NCBI GenBank assembly: GCA_027422505.1
Contig: JAPQWV010001605.1
Span: 16,001-80,000 of the forward strand
Source of the DNA: Craterostigma plantagineum
Lineage: Eukaryota; Streptophyta; Magnoliopsida; Lamiales; Linderniaceae
Direction: 5' to 3'
DNA: 64,000 bases
Numbering within the stretch: position 1 is the stretch's first letter; each line of letters starts with the position of its first letter. Both the position numbers and the translations under genes were made by a program. The notes beneath the pieces are model-generated. The model worked only from the letters and a program-made list of their open reading frames with translations, was not told the DNA's origin and searched no databases. Below are positions 43,092 through 53,140 of this stretch, piece after piece.

Positions 43092-45690
43092 GTAATGAGT
43101 CAATAGCATTGGCGCGAATGCCTTCGCTATTTAGGTCACGTGCATTTCATGCATGGTTTTCACTTACTGAGCTTTATAAGCTCATTCCACGTTTTTAAGT
43201 GTTGTAGGACCCCGCGATCACGGTACGTGATCATTTTCACGGCGAGGCCAACTTTTGAAGCTTTCGTGGGCTTTTGAGATGGAAGTGTGTGCATGGATGC
43301 GACCTCGTGGAGGCCCAGTAGATAGATTTCTTTTGACCGCATGCGCGCTTTCCTATGTAAATAGGACCCAACGATGATTTTGTAGGAACAGTTACGATTC
43401 CTTTATATAAAAGGAAAAATTTTACCCAAAATTTCGTACTATCTATTTCAATAGTAGGACATTAGTCGCATAGACTAGTATAGAATGTAGTGGTAGAAGG
43501 CGGGCTACCACAGTTTCCTCCCCTTTGTTCTCATCGCCTATTATCCCTTGAGACATTGGACTGCTCCCCATTTTCGTCTTCGTCCGAAGTATTATGTCGT
43601 TGATTGCGGTTGAAATTTCTTTCTAGCTGATCCATCCTGTCCAACATCGTTTCCATTATTCGATTAAATTGGCTGCTATAGTGTCAGCAAATGCTCGTTG
43701 AAATAAATTTGGACTTGTTCGTGATCTTCTTCATCGGCCATGGTATTTCTTCTTTTGTTGAAGGCTTATGTGAAAGGTAGGATCACTCACTCTCTTTCTT
43801 TTTCCTTATTCGTAAACCCCCCGAGACTCGTTCTAACCTCACAAAACGTAGACAAAATCTCACTCAACTTGACAACTAAATATTACGATGGACACCAACG
43901 ACGCAAGAATAAAAACCCTCTTTTTTAACTCTTTTTTCGCACTTTTTCTTCTATTTTTTTGACTCTTTTCTTTTTTTTTTCTTCTGCACTCTTTTTTCGA
44001 CTTTTTTTCTATTTTTTTCAATAATCACCCCTCGAGGCAAATAGGCTCTGATACAAACTTATGTGAATCTCGAATGTGAGCACGAGTTCACTTTGAAAAA
44101 GATTGTGCCTTGAATGCCGAAAGACGCAAATTTATATTTCAAAATAATCTCTCAAGTGAACCCAACAACAATGGGTATATTAAACCTTTGACCTTTGGAT
44201 CACACATGAAGAATAGTGTTCCGGATAGCCAACCCCCTATGACCTAACGAACCCAACAAACAATAGGTATAATAAACCTATCACCTTTGAATCACGAAAG
44301 CTATAAGAAGGTCGTTTTGGCGCCACAACTAAATGGCTTTAGTTGATAAGCCTGAAAGTATTTTCACGTAAATTGCAAAGACTCAAACAAGCTCTCGGAG
44401 AGCTAGGGATTAAGGAAAACCTTGCAAGTTCAAAAATGATAATTCTTACTAATTTTCGAGCATACATAGAATATTAATAGATAAACTAGGCTAAAAGCAT
44501 TAAATAAACTACTTTGACTTAATAATGAAGACTTAATGAAATATATGACCTCAATGTGACTTTTGAAATGTTTTTTATGACTTCAAGATGAACTTTGAAC
44601 GGCTCGTTGGCTTCCTTTATGCATGCAACGAATTTTCCCATCCAAACATCACTTGGACCAACTTCATGGATCTTGATAAAGGACTTGAAAGGTCATGGAC
44701 GAAATTGACTTTGATTGGGATGATTTTGGGCTGGTTTGGACCTTCTTTTCAACTCCTTGATGGGTCCAATTGGTTGGGCTTTGTTACTTCCAATAAGTTG
44801 ATAGCTTTGGGCCTGACTTCATGAGAATTAGCCTCTTTATCTTGGGCTTCCATTATGAGTTTGCACAAAACCACATTCATATTCTTCTTTCCTTAATCCA
44901 CTCAACGGACTGGCCATCCCTTCGAGCGCGTTCGGTGGAATACGTTTCAGATGTTTTCGTCTTGTGTCATGTTGTCTTTCGAACTCGCCATCACATGGTC
45001 TATGTCAAACTCACTGAGCTTGATTCTATGATAAAATGGAGACGGGGCAAATTACCAAACTACCCTCCATGTCTAACATGCGTCAGTTCAATACCTTGGC
45101 TAAAGATTTCGTAATTTCCCGTCGCCGTCAACATAGGACACTTGTCTTTATTACCTATGAGACAGTGAATTCGTACTTGGCGATCTAAGCCCATCACAAA
45201 TCGTCATCAAGACTGCATCTGGCCCGCTGACCCTGCAACAGCAAATTGGGTCAAGGGGAACCAGTGACGGTCAACACTTCAAAGTCAACTCTGTCAAAAC
45301 CCCTTTCGGTCAAAGTTTCATGCGGACTACTATAGTGTTGTCATCGGTATTGGCACTCCATGAGTAATAAGCCATGTTCGACCGTACGACCTGTGAGTCG
45401 GTGTCCATGAAACGATTCAATCCCTTGATTCGACTCGTATTACAAGTCATGACCTTCGCTTCCAAGCGGGATATCGGCACACGATAGGTCATCGACAAAT
45501 AACCCGTGATCCGTTATCCAGCACCCAACCGGAGCCTTAGGCTTACGAACTTTTAATGTTCGAGATTAAGACTTTACCGATGTCTTCTTCTCTTGTGCCC
45601 ATCGAGAACAGTGACTCAACTCGACACGTTTGGATTTGTTCATTTATTGCTTTACTGGATGCTAAGTAAAGAACTCATAAATCCAATAAA
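43092..45690. repeat. Tandem duplication copy 2
   Basis: Duplicates 32379-32621 plus 37532-39890, that is the end of LTR 3 (43092-43512), TSD GTTTC, gag N-terminus (43517-43741), PBS (44044-44055) and most of the gypsy 5' LTR. It shares the private LTR 3 variants. It lacks the LINE, so it shows that empty site. Divergence from copy 1 is about 1%. Confidence 0.92.
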
Positions 45691-45809
45691 CGAACAATCC
45701 ATTTATCAAACACACGAAAATATCTTATTGCATAAGAAGCGAACGATAAATAAGCTAATGCCCTATATAATCTGATCCTCGTATAGCATTCGAGGTCATA
45801 TTCCTAACA
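44062..45809 (-). repeat. 5' LTR of the minus-strand gypsy element, complete copy 2
   Basis: 1748 bp with TG...CA ends: TGTTAGGAATATGACC at the minus-strand start (45809), ending before the PBS at 44062. This copy continues past the point where copy 1 is cut by the hAT, giving the full LTR length. Confidence 0.82.
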
Positions 45810-45969
45810 TAAACTTGTGGGAATTATTGAAAAGTTGTAAAACTTGGTGTAGAAATGAATATTTTGAATATAGTCCTTTGAGGAATGAGTTTATCGGTTG
45901 GAGAATAGTTACTGGGATTTCAGTTTGAGAACGATTTGAGTTTCATAATGCATTTTTGGGTAGGAGATT
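45810..45969. other. Short AT-rich spacer
   Basis: About 160 bases of AT-rich sequence between two LTRs; no feature recognised. Confidence 0.4.
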
Positions 45970-46319
45970 TGTTAGGCCCTCGATTATCAACTCCTATGAT
46001 CCTAGACTCAAATCCTAAGGAATTTGATTAGAATTGTATGAAATTAACTTCGATAGAAAAACCATCGTTGAAAAATTGAGAGAGAATTCGAGTACTGAGA
46101 GAATGGTTCTTGAGTTTCTCTCTCTAGAATTGGATTTGGCAGCCCTTCGGATCAATTGACTAAATTTCTCTATTAAGCACAATGTTTACAAGTCTATTTA
46201 TACCAAACAAACTTGGTATAAATAACGAGTAAGTCCTAAACTAAGGACAAATACAAATAACGCCCTAATCTACGAAGACAACTAATAAATCAAAGCACAA
46301 TTACAAATCGTATTCTACA
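45970..46319 (-). repeat. 3' LTR of a minus-strand copia-like element
   Basis: 350 bp, TG...CA, starting TGTAGAATACGATTTG on the minus strand right after a polypurine tract. It carries a TATA box (minus strand TATAAATAGACT, 46191-46202). Short LTR, PPT type and neighbouring coding relic suggest Ty1-copia, but no pol is present to confirm it. Confidence 0.7.
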
Positions 46320-47255
46320 ATCTCCCCCTTTGTGCTTGATTGCCCTTCCGCGCTGTATGTCTTCGTCGGGCATAGTAAGACCTGCGCAAGCCCAGCGCGT
46401 ACTCGAAGTCCCTTAATGTGCTCCTCAGCTCCAGTCGCTCCTCAATGTCATCAAGTAGCTCCAGCAGGAGCGGTTGTTCTCTCATGAACCGATGAATCCT
46501 CCGCATCGTCTCTCGATTGATTTCTTCCAATCTCTTCTCTATGTTCTGCCTGATCACCTTGAGCGTTCCGTTGCAAAACTTGTTTATCTCAGTCTTCAGC
46601 ATCAACCTTGTCTTCTTAGCAATTGGATTGTGGTAGGTGATGCCTAGGACTGAGCTGATGTGTACATGATTGCTTGGAAGCCCTTCGTTTTCAGGTCCTT
46701 GATTGAGCGGGGCCGTCATGTTGACCTTATTCATATTGCTCTCCAGAGCCATCTGAAGATCGTGTGCGGCAGAGTACTTGACTTGTCTCAACATGAATCG
46801 GTAGAGTCCCTCGAGTCCTTCGTTCTTGATAAAACATTGAGGACCCTTGTACTTCTCTACATAGAGTTGGTAGAGCTTGTACACCTCCTTGGCAAGAAGA
46901 TAGGATAGGTCACTCTCGCTTAGTTCTTCTCGAGTTCGATCTATCCTCTTTATCACGTAGTACGGTGTTGGAAGATACCCTTTAGTGCAGTAGACGCTGA
47001 GTAGCTGACATATCTGGGATAATTCCTTGAAGTGACTCTTCAGCCGCTCCTTAGGAATCCGCAGCCTCACATCGGGTCCACGTTGGGTCAGCGTCCAAAG
47101 ATAGCTCATCCTTTTCTGCTGCTCCCAGTGAGAGATGCCTCTGAGCTCGAACTCGTTCGCGTCTTGATCTTGTTCGATGACCTCCAAATATGTTGACAAA
47201 CTTCTTCCAGGAATGGGATTTCAATCGTTATGCTTTCCCACTGCGTATCAATGCG
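46315..47255 (-). pseudogene. C-terminal part of copia-associated non-pol ORF
   Basis: 294 residues open from 47199, extending upstream in a related frame to the Cassandra insertion at 47260. No enzymatic domain recognised. The sequence is charged and helical (LRIPKERLKSHFKELSQICQ, YLLAKEVYKLYQLYVEKYKG, VIRQNIEKRLEEINRETMRR) with a very basic end (YYARRRHTARKGNQAQRGRL) that runs through the PPT into the LTR. It is the last coding part of the element, so it would be the C-terminus of a polyprotein extension or a separate late ORF. Function unknown. Confidence 0.6.
46320..46331 (-). other. Polypurine tract of the copia-like element
   Basis: Minus strand AAAGGGGGAGAT. It is also coding: the upstream frame ends AQRGRL-stop, with the TAG lying inside the first bases of the LTR. 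Confidence 0.8.
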
Positions 47256-47260
47256 AACGT
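47256..47260. repeat. Target-site duplication GAACG of Cassandra 1, left copy
   Basis: GAACG at 47256-47260 and again at 48253-48257, perfect 5-bp duplication. Confidence 0.93.
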
Positions 47261-47507
47261 GTGACGCCCGGGGCCGACGAGGGCGGGGAGTGATCGCCGG
47301 TGCCAAAGAGATGCACGAACAAGGAGCGGCTCCTGGCAGGCTTCTAGGCGAAGGGGTACATGAACGAACCGATCCGACACCCGAATGAGAGGGGATCCTG
47401 AGACTGACAATGTATGGGCGTGTCAGGCTAAGAATCGTATAAAAGAATTGATAGTACTACTCATATCACCAAGGTCGACCTACCTTTTCGGGAGTCCATC
47501 CGAAAGA

Positions 47508-47570
47508 ACTTCAAAGTTAAGCGTGCTTGTTGGGATGGGTGACCCCCTGGGAAGTTTGCCCAGGGTGCAT
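47508..47570 (+). promoter_or_regulatory. 5S rRNA-derived block of the 5' LTR, with a 14-bp deletion
   Basis: AAAGTTAAGCGTGCTTG followed directly by TTGGGATGGGTGACCCCC and CTGGGAA. The A-box and C-box sequences of a 5S gene are kept, but the 14 bases ACTTGAAGCAATCT between them, present in the 3' LTR, are missing, which changes box spacing. Confidence 0.85.
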
Positions 47571-47715
47571 GTGAGCGAGGACGAAGCACACTGAAAGGTT
47601 AAGTGGTGGTACAGTGGGGCCAGACTATCAGTCGGAGTGTGGTGGGCCCAACCCCACAAGTCCCGATAGGGGCAGATGCTACAGTGACACCCGGTATGGG
47701 ACGGGTCGTTACAGG

Positions 47716-47727
47716 TGGTATCAGAGC
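47716..47727 (+). other. Primer binding site of Cassandra 1
   Basis: TGGTATCAGAGC two bases after the 5' LTR; tRNA-Met type, as known for Cassandra. Confidence 0.93.
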
Positions 47728-48030
47728 ACAACCTCTCGCTGTACGGTGCTGGTTCGGGGACGAACCAGGCAGAAGCTGGTGGGCATGTGACGCCCGAGGC
47801 CGACGAGGGCGGGGAGTGATTGCCGGTGCCAAAGAGATGCACGGACAAGGAGCGGCTCCTGGCAGGCTTCTAGGCGAAGGGGTACATGAACGAACCGATC
47901 CGACACCCGAATGAGAGGGGATCCTGAGACTGACAATGTATGGGCGTGTCAGGCTAAGAATCGTATAAAAGAATTTATAGTACTACTCATATCACCAAGG
48001 TCGACCTACCTTTTCGGGAGTCCATTCGAA

Positions 48031-48107
48031 AGAACTTCAAAGTTAAGCGTGCTTGACTTGAAGCAATCTTGGGATGGGTGACCCCCTGGGAATTTTGCCC
48101 AGGGTGC
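48031..48107 (+). promoter_or_regulatory. 5S rRNA-derived block of the 3' LTR
   Basis: GTTAAGCGTGCTTG, intervening ACTTGAAGCAATCT, then GGGATGGGTGACC and CTGGGAA: normal 5S A-box/C-box order and spacing as in the minus-strand Cassandra. Confidence 0.87.
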
Positions 48108-48252
48108 GTGTGAGCGAGGACGAAGCACGCTGAAAGGTTAAGTGGTGGTACAGTGAGGCCAGACTATCAGTCGGTGTGTGGTGGGCCCAACCCCACAAGT
48201 CCCGGTAGGGGCGGATGCTACAGTGACACCCGGTATGGGACGGGTCGTTACA

Positions 48253-48610
48253 GAACGGTTCCAGGCATTTGTCTTGTAGGCGAGGCCGCTCGTTGCGCAA
48301 TTAATTTTGGAAGCCTTGCGGGAGCTTGTTCATGGTCTTCACCTTCCTGAAGTTCTTCGTCTTCAATTAAGACTAAGTCAACCGAAGCTGCTTGGAAGAA
48401 CTGTCGAACGTCCCTGATGCGTTGTCTTTGAGCTTCATCAGGCATGCTATGGGTCATCCACTGTTCTTCGAAGATGTACTTATCTAGGAATTCGTGCGGA
48501 TTGATGCCATGGCCAGAAGTACCCGGTTGGTCTGGAGCAATTGAGGGAGTCGCTTGAGTAGCTGCTAGGGCCACGAGCATAGCGGCACTTGCTTCGTCTT
48601 CCAGAAGCAA
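48253..48610 (-). pseudogene. Copia-associated non-pol ORF, middle part
   Basis: Minus frame up to the Cassandra insertion with HGINPHEFLDKYIFEEQWM, DEAQRQRIRDVRQFFQAA and DLVLIEDEELQEGEDHEQ: acidic, helical, no recognised domain. It joins the 46315-47255 part across the Cassandra target site. Confidence 0.5.
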
Positions 48611-50239
48611 GTGGCTTGTGAGGGTCGTTGGTGTGGGCGGAGGCGTCCTTAGGGTGAAGGATGGTGGGTCGATTTGGGTTTGGGTTAGAGTGGTGCGGTG
48701 CGTGGTGGCGGTTGTTTGGGTAGTGGGTTGTGTGGTTTCAGCGGCTCCAGCGCTTTCTGCGTCACGCTCGAGCTTCGTCCTTGGCTTCGTGTATGTATAC
48801 GAGGCCTCTTCTCCCCCTCATGACGACCTTGATCATCTAGATCGTCATGTCGGCGTTTGGAGTGAGAGCCTTGGCCTCGACAGGTTTCGCTCGGGTAAGG
48901 ACAGTCAACGAGATGGCGGAAGAGGTCTTCTTCTTCCGGCGTTCGTGTGGACAGCTCTAGTAGGCAGGCGACTAAGATGGAGTGGAGGTCACTGATAGGT
49001 ACTGTTGCGGGGTTGATTAGGTTGTGGGTGAGGATGGGTGTGGGGATGGGTGTGGTACGTGTGGGTTGTACGGGTGTGAGGATGAGTTGTGAGGAAGGTG
49101 GCTCCGAGACGGGTGCTTACCCACGATCGTGGTGGGACGTCTTGATTGCTGTACGCACGCTCTCCATGATCTTATCTTCAGAGGACTTTAATGCCTCGGA
49201 GAGCAGCCTGAAGTCGGTTTTCTGTCACGAATGGGACGGACGCCTCCATCGTAGATGGACCAGGTCAACTGATGTCGCTTGTTGACAACCCTAGGGCTAA
49301 CACCCGCTCCTCAGGTTGGCTCGGAGTCACTTGAGGTTGTGACTGTTCGAGACTTCCACCCAATCCTTGGGTCTAATCTTGGAGATTCTCCTCTATGGGT
49401 GTTATGGCAGGCTCGATGTGAACCTGCGAACCGGACACCCGGTAGGCTGTGTTGCGGCTCAAGATTAAGCGAAGAAGTGGCCGCAACACTTGAAGAGGTG
49501 ATCGGTGTGGTGTCCGATGTGGTGGTGATGGTGGTGAAGAGGGACTCGAGTTGTATGCTAAGTCGTCTGGGAGTCCGTCCTATCAATCTGGTCTCCTCAT
49601 CGGACTCCGTATCTGATGAGGTGGCTGTGTGAGGAGAAGGTTCACGCTCATCGTCCTCACGAGCCTGTTCCGTCACTTGTGGAAGTGAGCTTTGCCCCAT
49701 TCTGCCTCGGGCTGTGCTACTTGTTGAAGAGCCTCCTTAATGGTCTCTTCGAGCACGCCAACATGGACAGGCACTTCCACCTGGAGTATTTCGGCAGAAG
49801 CCTCTTGTTTTAACTCTGCTGCCACATCATCAATCAACGTGGCATCAACCTCAGGTATTTGTTCGTCCTGAGTTGGAAGCTCCTGCTCTAGCTCCTGGGC
49901 CACTACATCAATCAACGTGTCCCCCGGGCTGAAGTGTTGTTGTTGTTGAGGGCTCACTTGGATATCTCTCGGGGGCCCTCAAATCATCTGCTCAATGAGA
50001 TGATGTTCCCGACAGTATCTCTGGTATTAGTCTCCCGCGGGGTCGGCAAGACGAAGAAGCTCAAACGGGATCGGCATCGATGGTTGTATCAGATCCGTGA
50101 GCCTGGGGTTGTGGAAGAATTTGAGTCGTGGTGGTTGATAGTTCCCTCCTGGAGGCAGACGCGGAATATTCTCGTGGAGCTCCATGAGGTTGGCAATGAT
50201 CACATTGAACCACCGGGCATAGGGAACATTCTTTGATCG
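48611..50239 (-). pseudogene. Copia-associated non-pol ORF, degenerate linker region
   Basis: Minus-strand fragments with skewed composition: 49673-49957 (acidic, DVVAQELEQELPTQDEQIPE and DDVAAELKQEASAEILQVEV) and 49311-49700 (Ser/Thr/Glu-rich, TATSSDTESDEETRLIG). About 50040-50239 continues the upstream domain as KENKRSKNVPYARWFNVII. The look is a long disordered linker in several frames. Plus-strand frames in 48618-49632 are shadows of this skew. Confidence 0.5.
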
Positions 50240-50770
50240 CTTGTTTTCCTTCTGCCTGATCTGCTACGCTAGATCATTCCACAGCAGTTGAGTGAAATCG
50301 TAATTCCGCGAGAAGGCGATTCCATGGAAATCCTCATAATGTTGCCGTTGCCTTCATCGAACCCTGCGTGCTTTGGTGATAGGCACTTATTGATTATCAC
50401 GAAAAGTGTCTTCCACGGATGAGGGATGCCATTGCTCTGAACTTGAGCAAGCTTGGTTAGAGGTGGCCGGTATCCCATGTGGAGGAAGTCACGCACCATT
50501 TCTGCATCAGTAGGCAGAGGGTCGTAGTTTGGGCTGAATGGCAGGTCAATAAATAGTCCAAAATCATCCTTGTTGAAGCTGATGTGTCTCGTCCCAACCA
50601 CCGTGGTAAACCGGTAGTTGCCCTCTACTATGAGACTCTTAATTCTTCTCCAGAATTGCTGGAGATAGACCATCGGTACTGACGCCGTCATCGTCAGAGC
50701 ATTCCACAGAGGATGGCCTTGTAAGATGGACATGATTATCTCGTCGGACACCTGAAGGTAGTCAGGTCGA
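50240..50770 (-). pseudogene. QFW/PHPWKTLF domain of a copia-associated ORF
   Basis: Minus frame 50269-50751: MTASVPMVYLQQFWRR, FGLFIDLPFSPNYDPLPTDA, DFLHMGYRPPLTKLAQVQ, IPHPWKTLFVIINKCLS, then QLLWNDLA and a stop. The pattern (VYLxQFW, MGYxPPLTKL, HPWKTLF, NKCLS) recurs in many plant proteins attached to copia polyproteins, typically beyond RNase H; its function is unknown. Upstream pol is absent, the element being cut near 50770. Confidence 0.6.
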
Positions 50771-51179
50771 GTTGAAAGTTGGTGTCTTCACATGAGGTAT
50801 AAATTCTTGGGTTAATTACGCGTCAGGCCCTAGAAATATTTTTAACTAGTGTTCAGGCCCCAATAAAATTCCATTTAGTATGAAGGACCTGCTTTTCAAA
50901 ACTCTTAGAGAAAAATACCCAAACTATGCGATATGACATATTTACCCCCTAACAGATGCGAAATTTACAAACTTTTGCCATCGTTTTCTCCAACGAGCGA
51001 GCTAATCTTCAAGCTCGATTTCCGCCTATAATCTCGACATTCGTGAGCAGACGAGGTCCGACCCTGACCCGTCGTCGTAGTAGAGCTCGAAGGAGGCCAC
51101 AAGCGAGGCGACAGGCTGCCGGAGCTGAACTTAATTTTTTGGTTTTTCCAAATCACTTAGCGACGTATGACACATCTCT
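50771..51179. other. Unassigned stretch
   Basis: Begins with GGGTTAATTACGCGTCAGGC, which resembles ends of plant non-autonomous DNA elements, then a GC-richer part (51030-51120). No coding or structural call is safe. Confidence 0.3.
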
Positions 51180-52400
51180 TCTAGTAAATAACAAATCGTC
51201 ACACAAAAATACCACATCCTACATTAGAAATAACGATCCATATATTGTTAGTAACACAATCTGTATACAACTAATAGATCGGGAGAAAAAGAACAAAATC
51301 ACAAAACGACACTAAAAAACGGATGAAAACTGCATAAATCACGTCGTTATTGACTCAATAAGGTAAAATAAACCTCAATCTCTCATTGGTACCTCGAATT
51401 TATACCGATTAGTTGCAAGAAATGGATATTATATTTTCCCTAAATCGTGTAAAAAAAATACTTATAACATAGAAAAACTAACAAATTTCTTATGGTTAAT
51501 AACAAATGTTGACTTAGAAGTAACACGTCGCTGAAAGGTAATAACGCCATGTTTGTCGTGAATAACACATTCTGTATACAACCAATGGATCGGGAGAAAA
51601 AGAACGAAAATCACAAACGACACTAAAAACAGATGAAAATTGCATAAATCACGTCGTTATTGACTCAATAAGGTAAAATAGACCTCAATTTCTCATGGGT
51701 ACCTCGAATTTATACCGATTAGTTGCAAGAAATGGATATTATATTTGTCCTAAATTGTGTAAAAAAAAATACTTATAACATAGAATTGAATAACAAATGT
51801 CTTATGATTAATAACTAATGTGGACTTAGAAGTAACACGTCAATGAAAGGTAATAACGCTATGTTTGTCGTCAATAACACATTCTGTATACAAGCAATGG
51901 ATCGGGGAGAATATAACGAAAATCACAAACGACGCTAAAAAGGATGAAAACTGCATAAATCTCGGCGTTATTGACTCAATAAGGTAAAATAGACCTCGAT
52001 TTCTCGTGGGTATCTCAAATTGATACCGATTACTTGCAAGAAACGGATATTACATTTTCGCTAAATTGTATAAAAGCGAAATACTTATAATATAGCAAAA
52101 AATAACAGATGTCTTATGGATAACAAATGTTGACTCAGAAGTAACACGTCACTGAAAGGTAATAACACCTTGTTTGTCGTAAATAACACATTCTGTATAC
52201 AAGTAATGGATCGAAAGGAATAAAATGAAAATCGCAGACGACACTAAAAACAGATGGAAAACTGCATAGATCTCAGTGTTTGTGACTAAATAAAGTTTTT
52301 CCGTCCTCAATTTCAGATGGGTCTTACTAATAAAGACGAATTTTTCATGTATCGAATGAATTCGTGCTTCCACCCCCCAAATCAAAAATTTCGTTCAGAA
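51180..52400. repeat. 310-bp tandem repeat array
   Basis: The anchor TGCATAAATC / GTTATTGACTCAATAAGGTA recurs at 51331, 51641, 51952 and, diverged, 52263: period 310-311 bp. Units also share GTAACACGTC, CTGAAAGGTAATAACGCC, AACACATTCTGTATACAA and GGATCGGGAGAAAAAGAACG. Divergence rises toward the right. A further unit starts at about 63800 and runs off the window. Confidence 0.87.
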
Positions 52401-53135
52401 ATCGATCCAATATCAAGCTTAACGGCAAAACAAGGTAAAAGCGACTGAATAAGATAAAATCGAATCAAACGAGTCTTAATATTAAAAGAAAAAGTAAGTC
52501 GGTAACCATGAAATTGAGAAAATTTTAGCCTTCTCTAAGACTAAAACATTTTTTAAGTGAGTAACAGTTTACACAACAAATATAACACATATACATGTAA
52601 AAACAAACACTTCATTGAGAATATTCTAGAAGGTTCTCCCGTCAGAGAATTTAACAGAATTGTCAGAGAATATTTACAGGACTTTCTCAATATTGTACTA
52701 CATTAATTGGAAATAATAACACACGTTAGGTTAAAAAAAACAACTCGAACTCACTTAATAACACATTGAGCAATATTGATACCTCATAAATGTTGTTCAG
52801 TACCACGTCAATAATTCGATTAATTCGTACAAAAATACACTTTTATTTTGGATGTTTAATATGGATGTTCATGTAAATATATAACTTGATGAAGTTTAAT
52901 CAGCACATTCCTTTAAAAGACACATTAGGCGAAATTTGATGTCAATAGACGAATGTTGATCTCAATAGATATATAAACATGTAGTCCTCCATTGCAAAAC
53001 ATAGACTATCACCTCTTTCAGTGGAACATAACATTGTAAATTGCACCACGAACATGTTCAAACGTCAACATTAAGTACTAATAACATTTATAGACCACAA
53101 ACACAAAATACTAAGCTCAAAACCCTAAATCCGAG
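52401..53135. other. AT-rich flank left of the Tekay element
   Basis: Non-coding, roughly 70% AT. Words like AATAACACA link it loosely to the tandem repeats. No gene. Confidence 0.4.
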
Positions 53136-53140
53136 GCCCA
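53136..53140. repeat. Target-site duplication GCCCA, left copy
   Basis: GCCCA precedes the LTR start TGTAATACCC; the same five bases follow the 3' LTR at 63115-63119. Confidence 0.95.

Larger units (their letters stand above)
47261..48252 (+). mobile_element. Complete Cassandra TRIM element
   Basis: 992 bp: 5' LTR 47261-47713 (453 bp), internal region 47714-47785 (72 bp) with only a PBS and a short purine-rich end, 3' LTR 47786-48252 (467 bp). LTRs start TGTGACGCCC and end GGGTCGTTACA. The LTRs are nearly identical apart from a 14-bp deletion in the 5' copy. It lies antisense inside the copia-like coding relic. Confidence 0.95.

Noticed and set aside
47480..48300. Several 70-120 codon frames and possible true 5S rRNA genes
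   Set aside because: The 5S-like block lacks a full 120-nt 5S gene and its tandem rDNA setting; LTR ends, PBS and TSD show Cassandra.
48618..49632. Plus-strand Val/Gly/Trp-rich frames of 112-125 codons
   Set aside because: Mirror of the biased minus-strand copia-associated coding relic; no domain.
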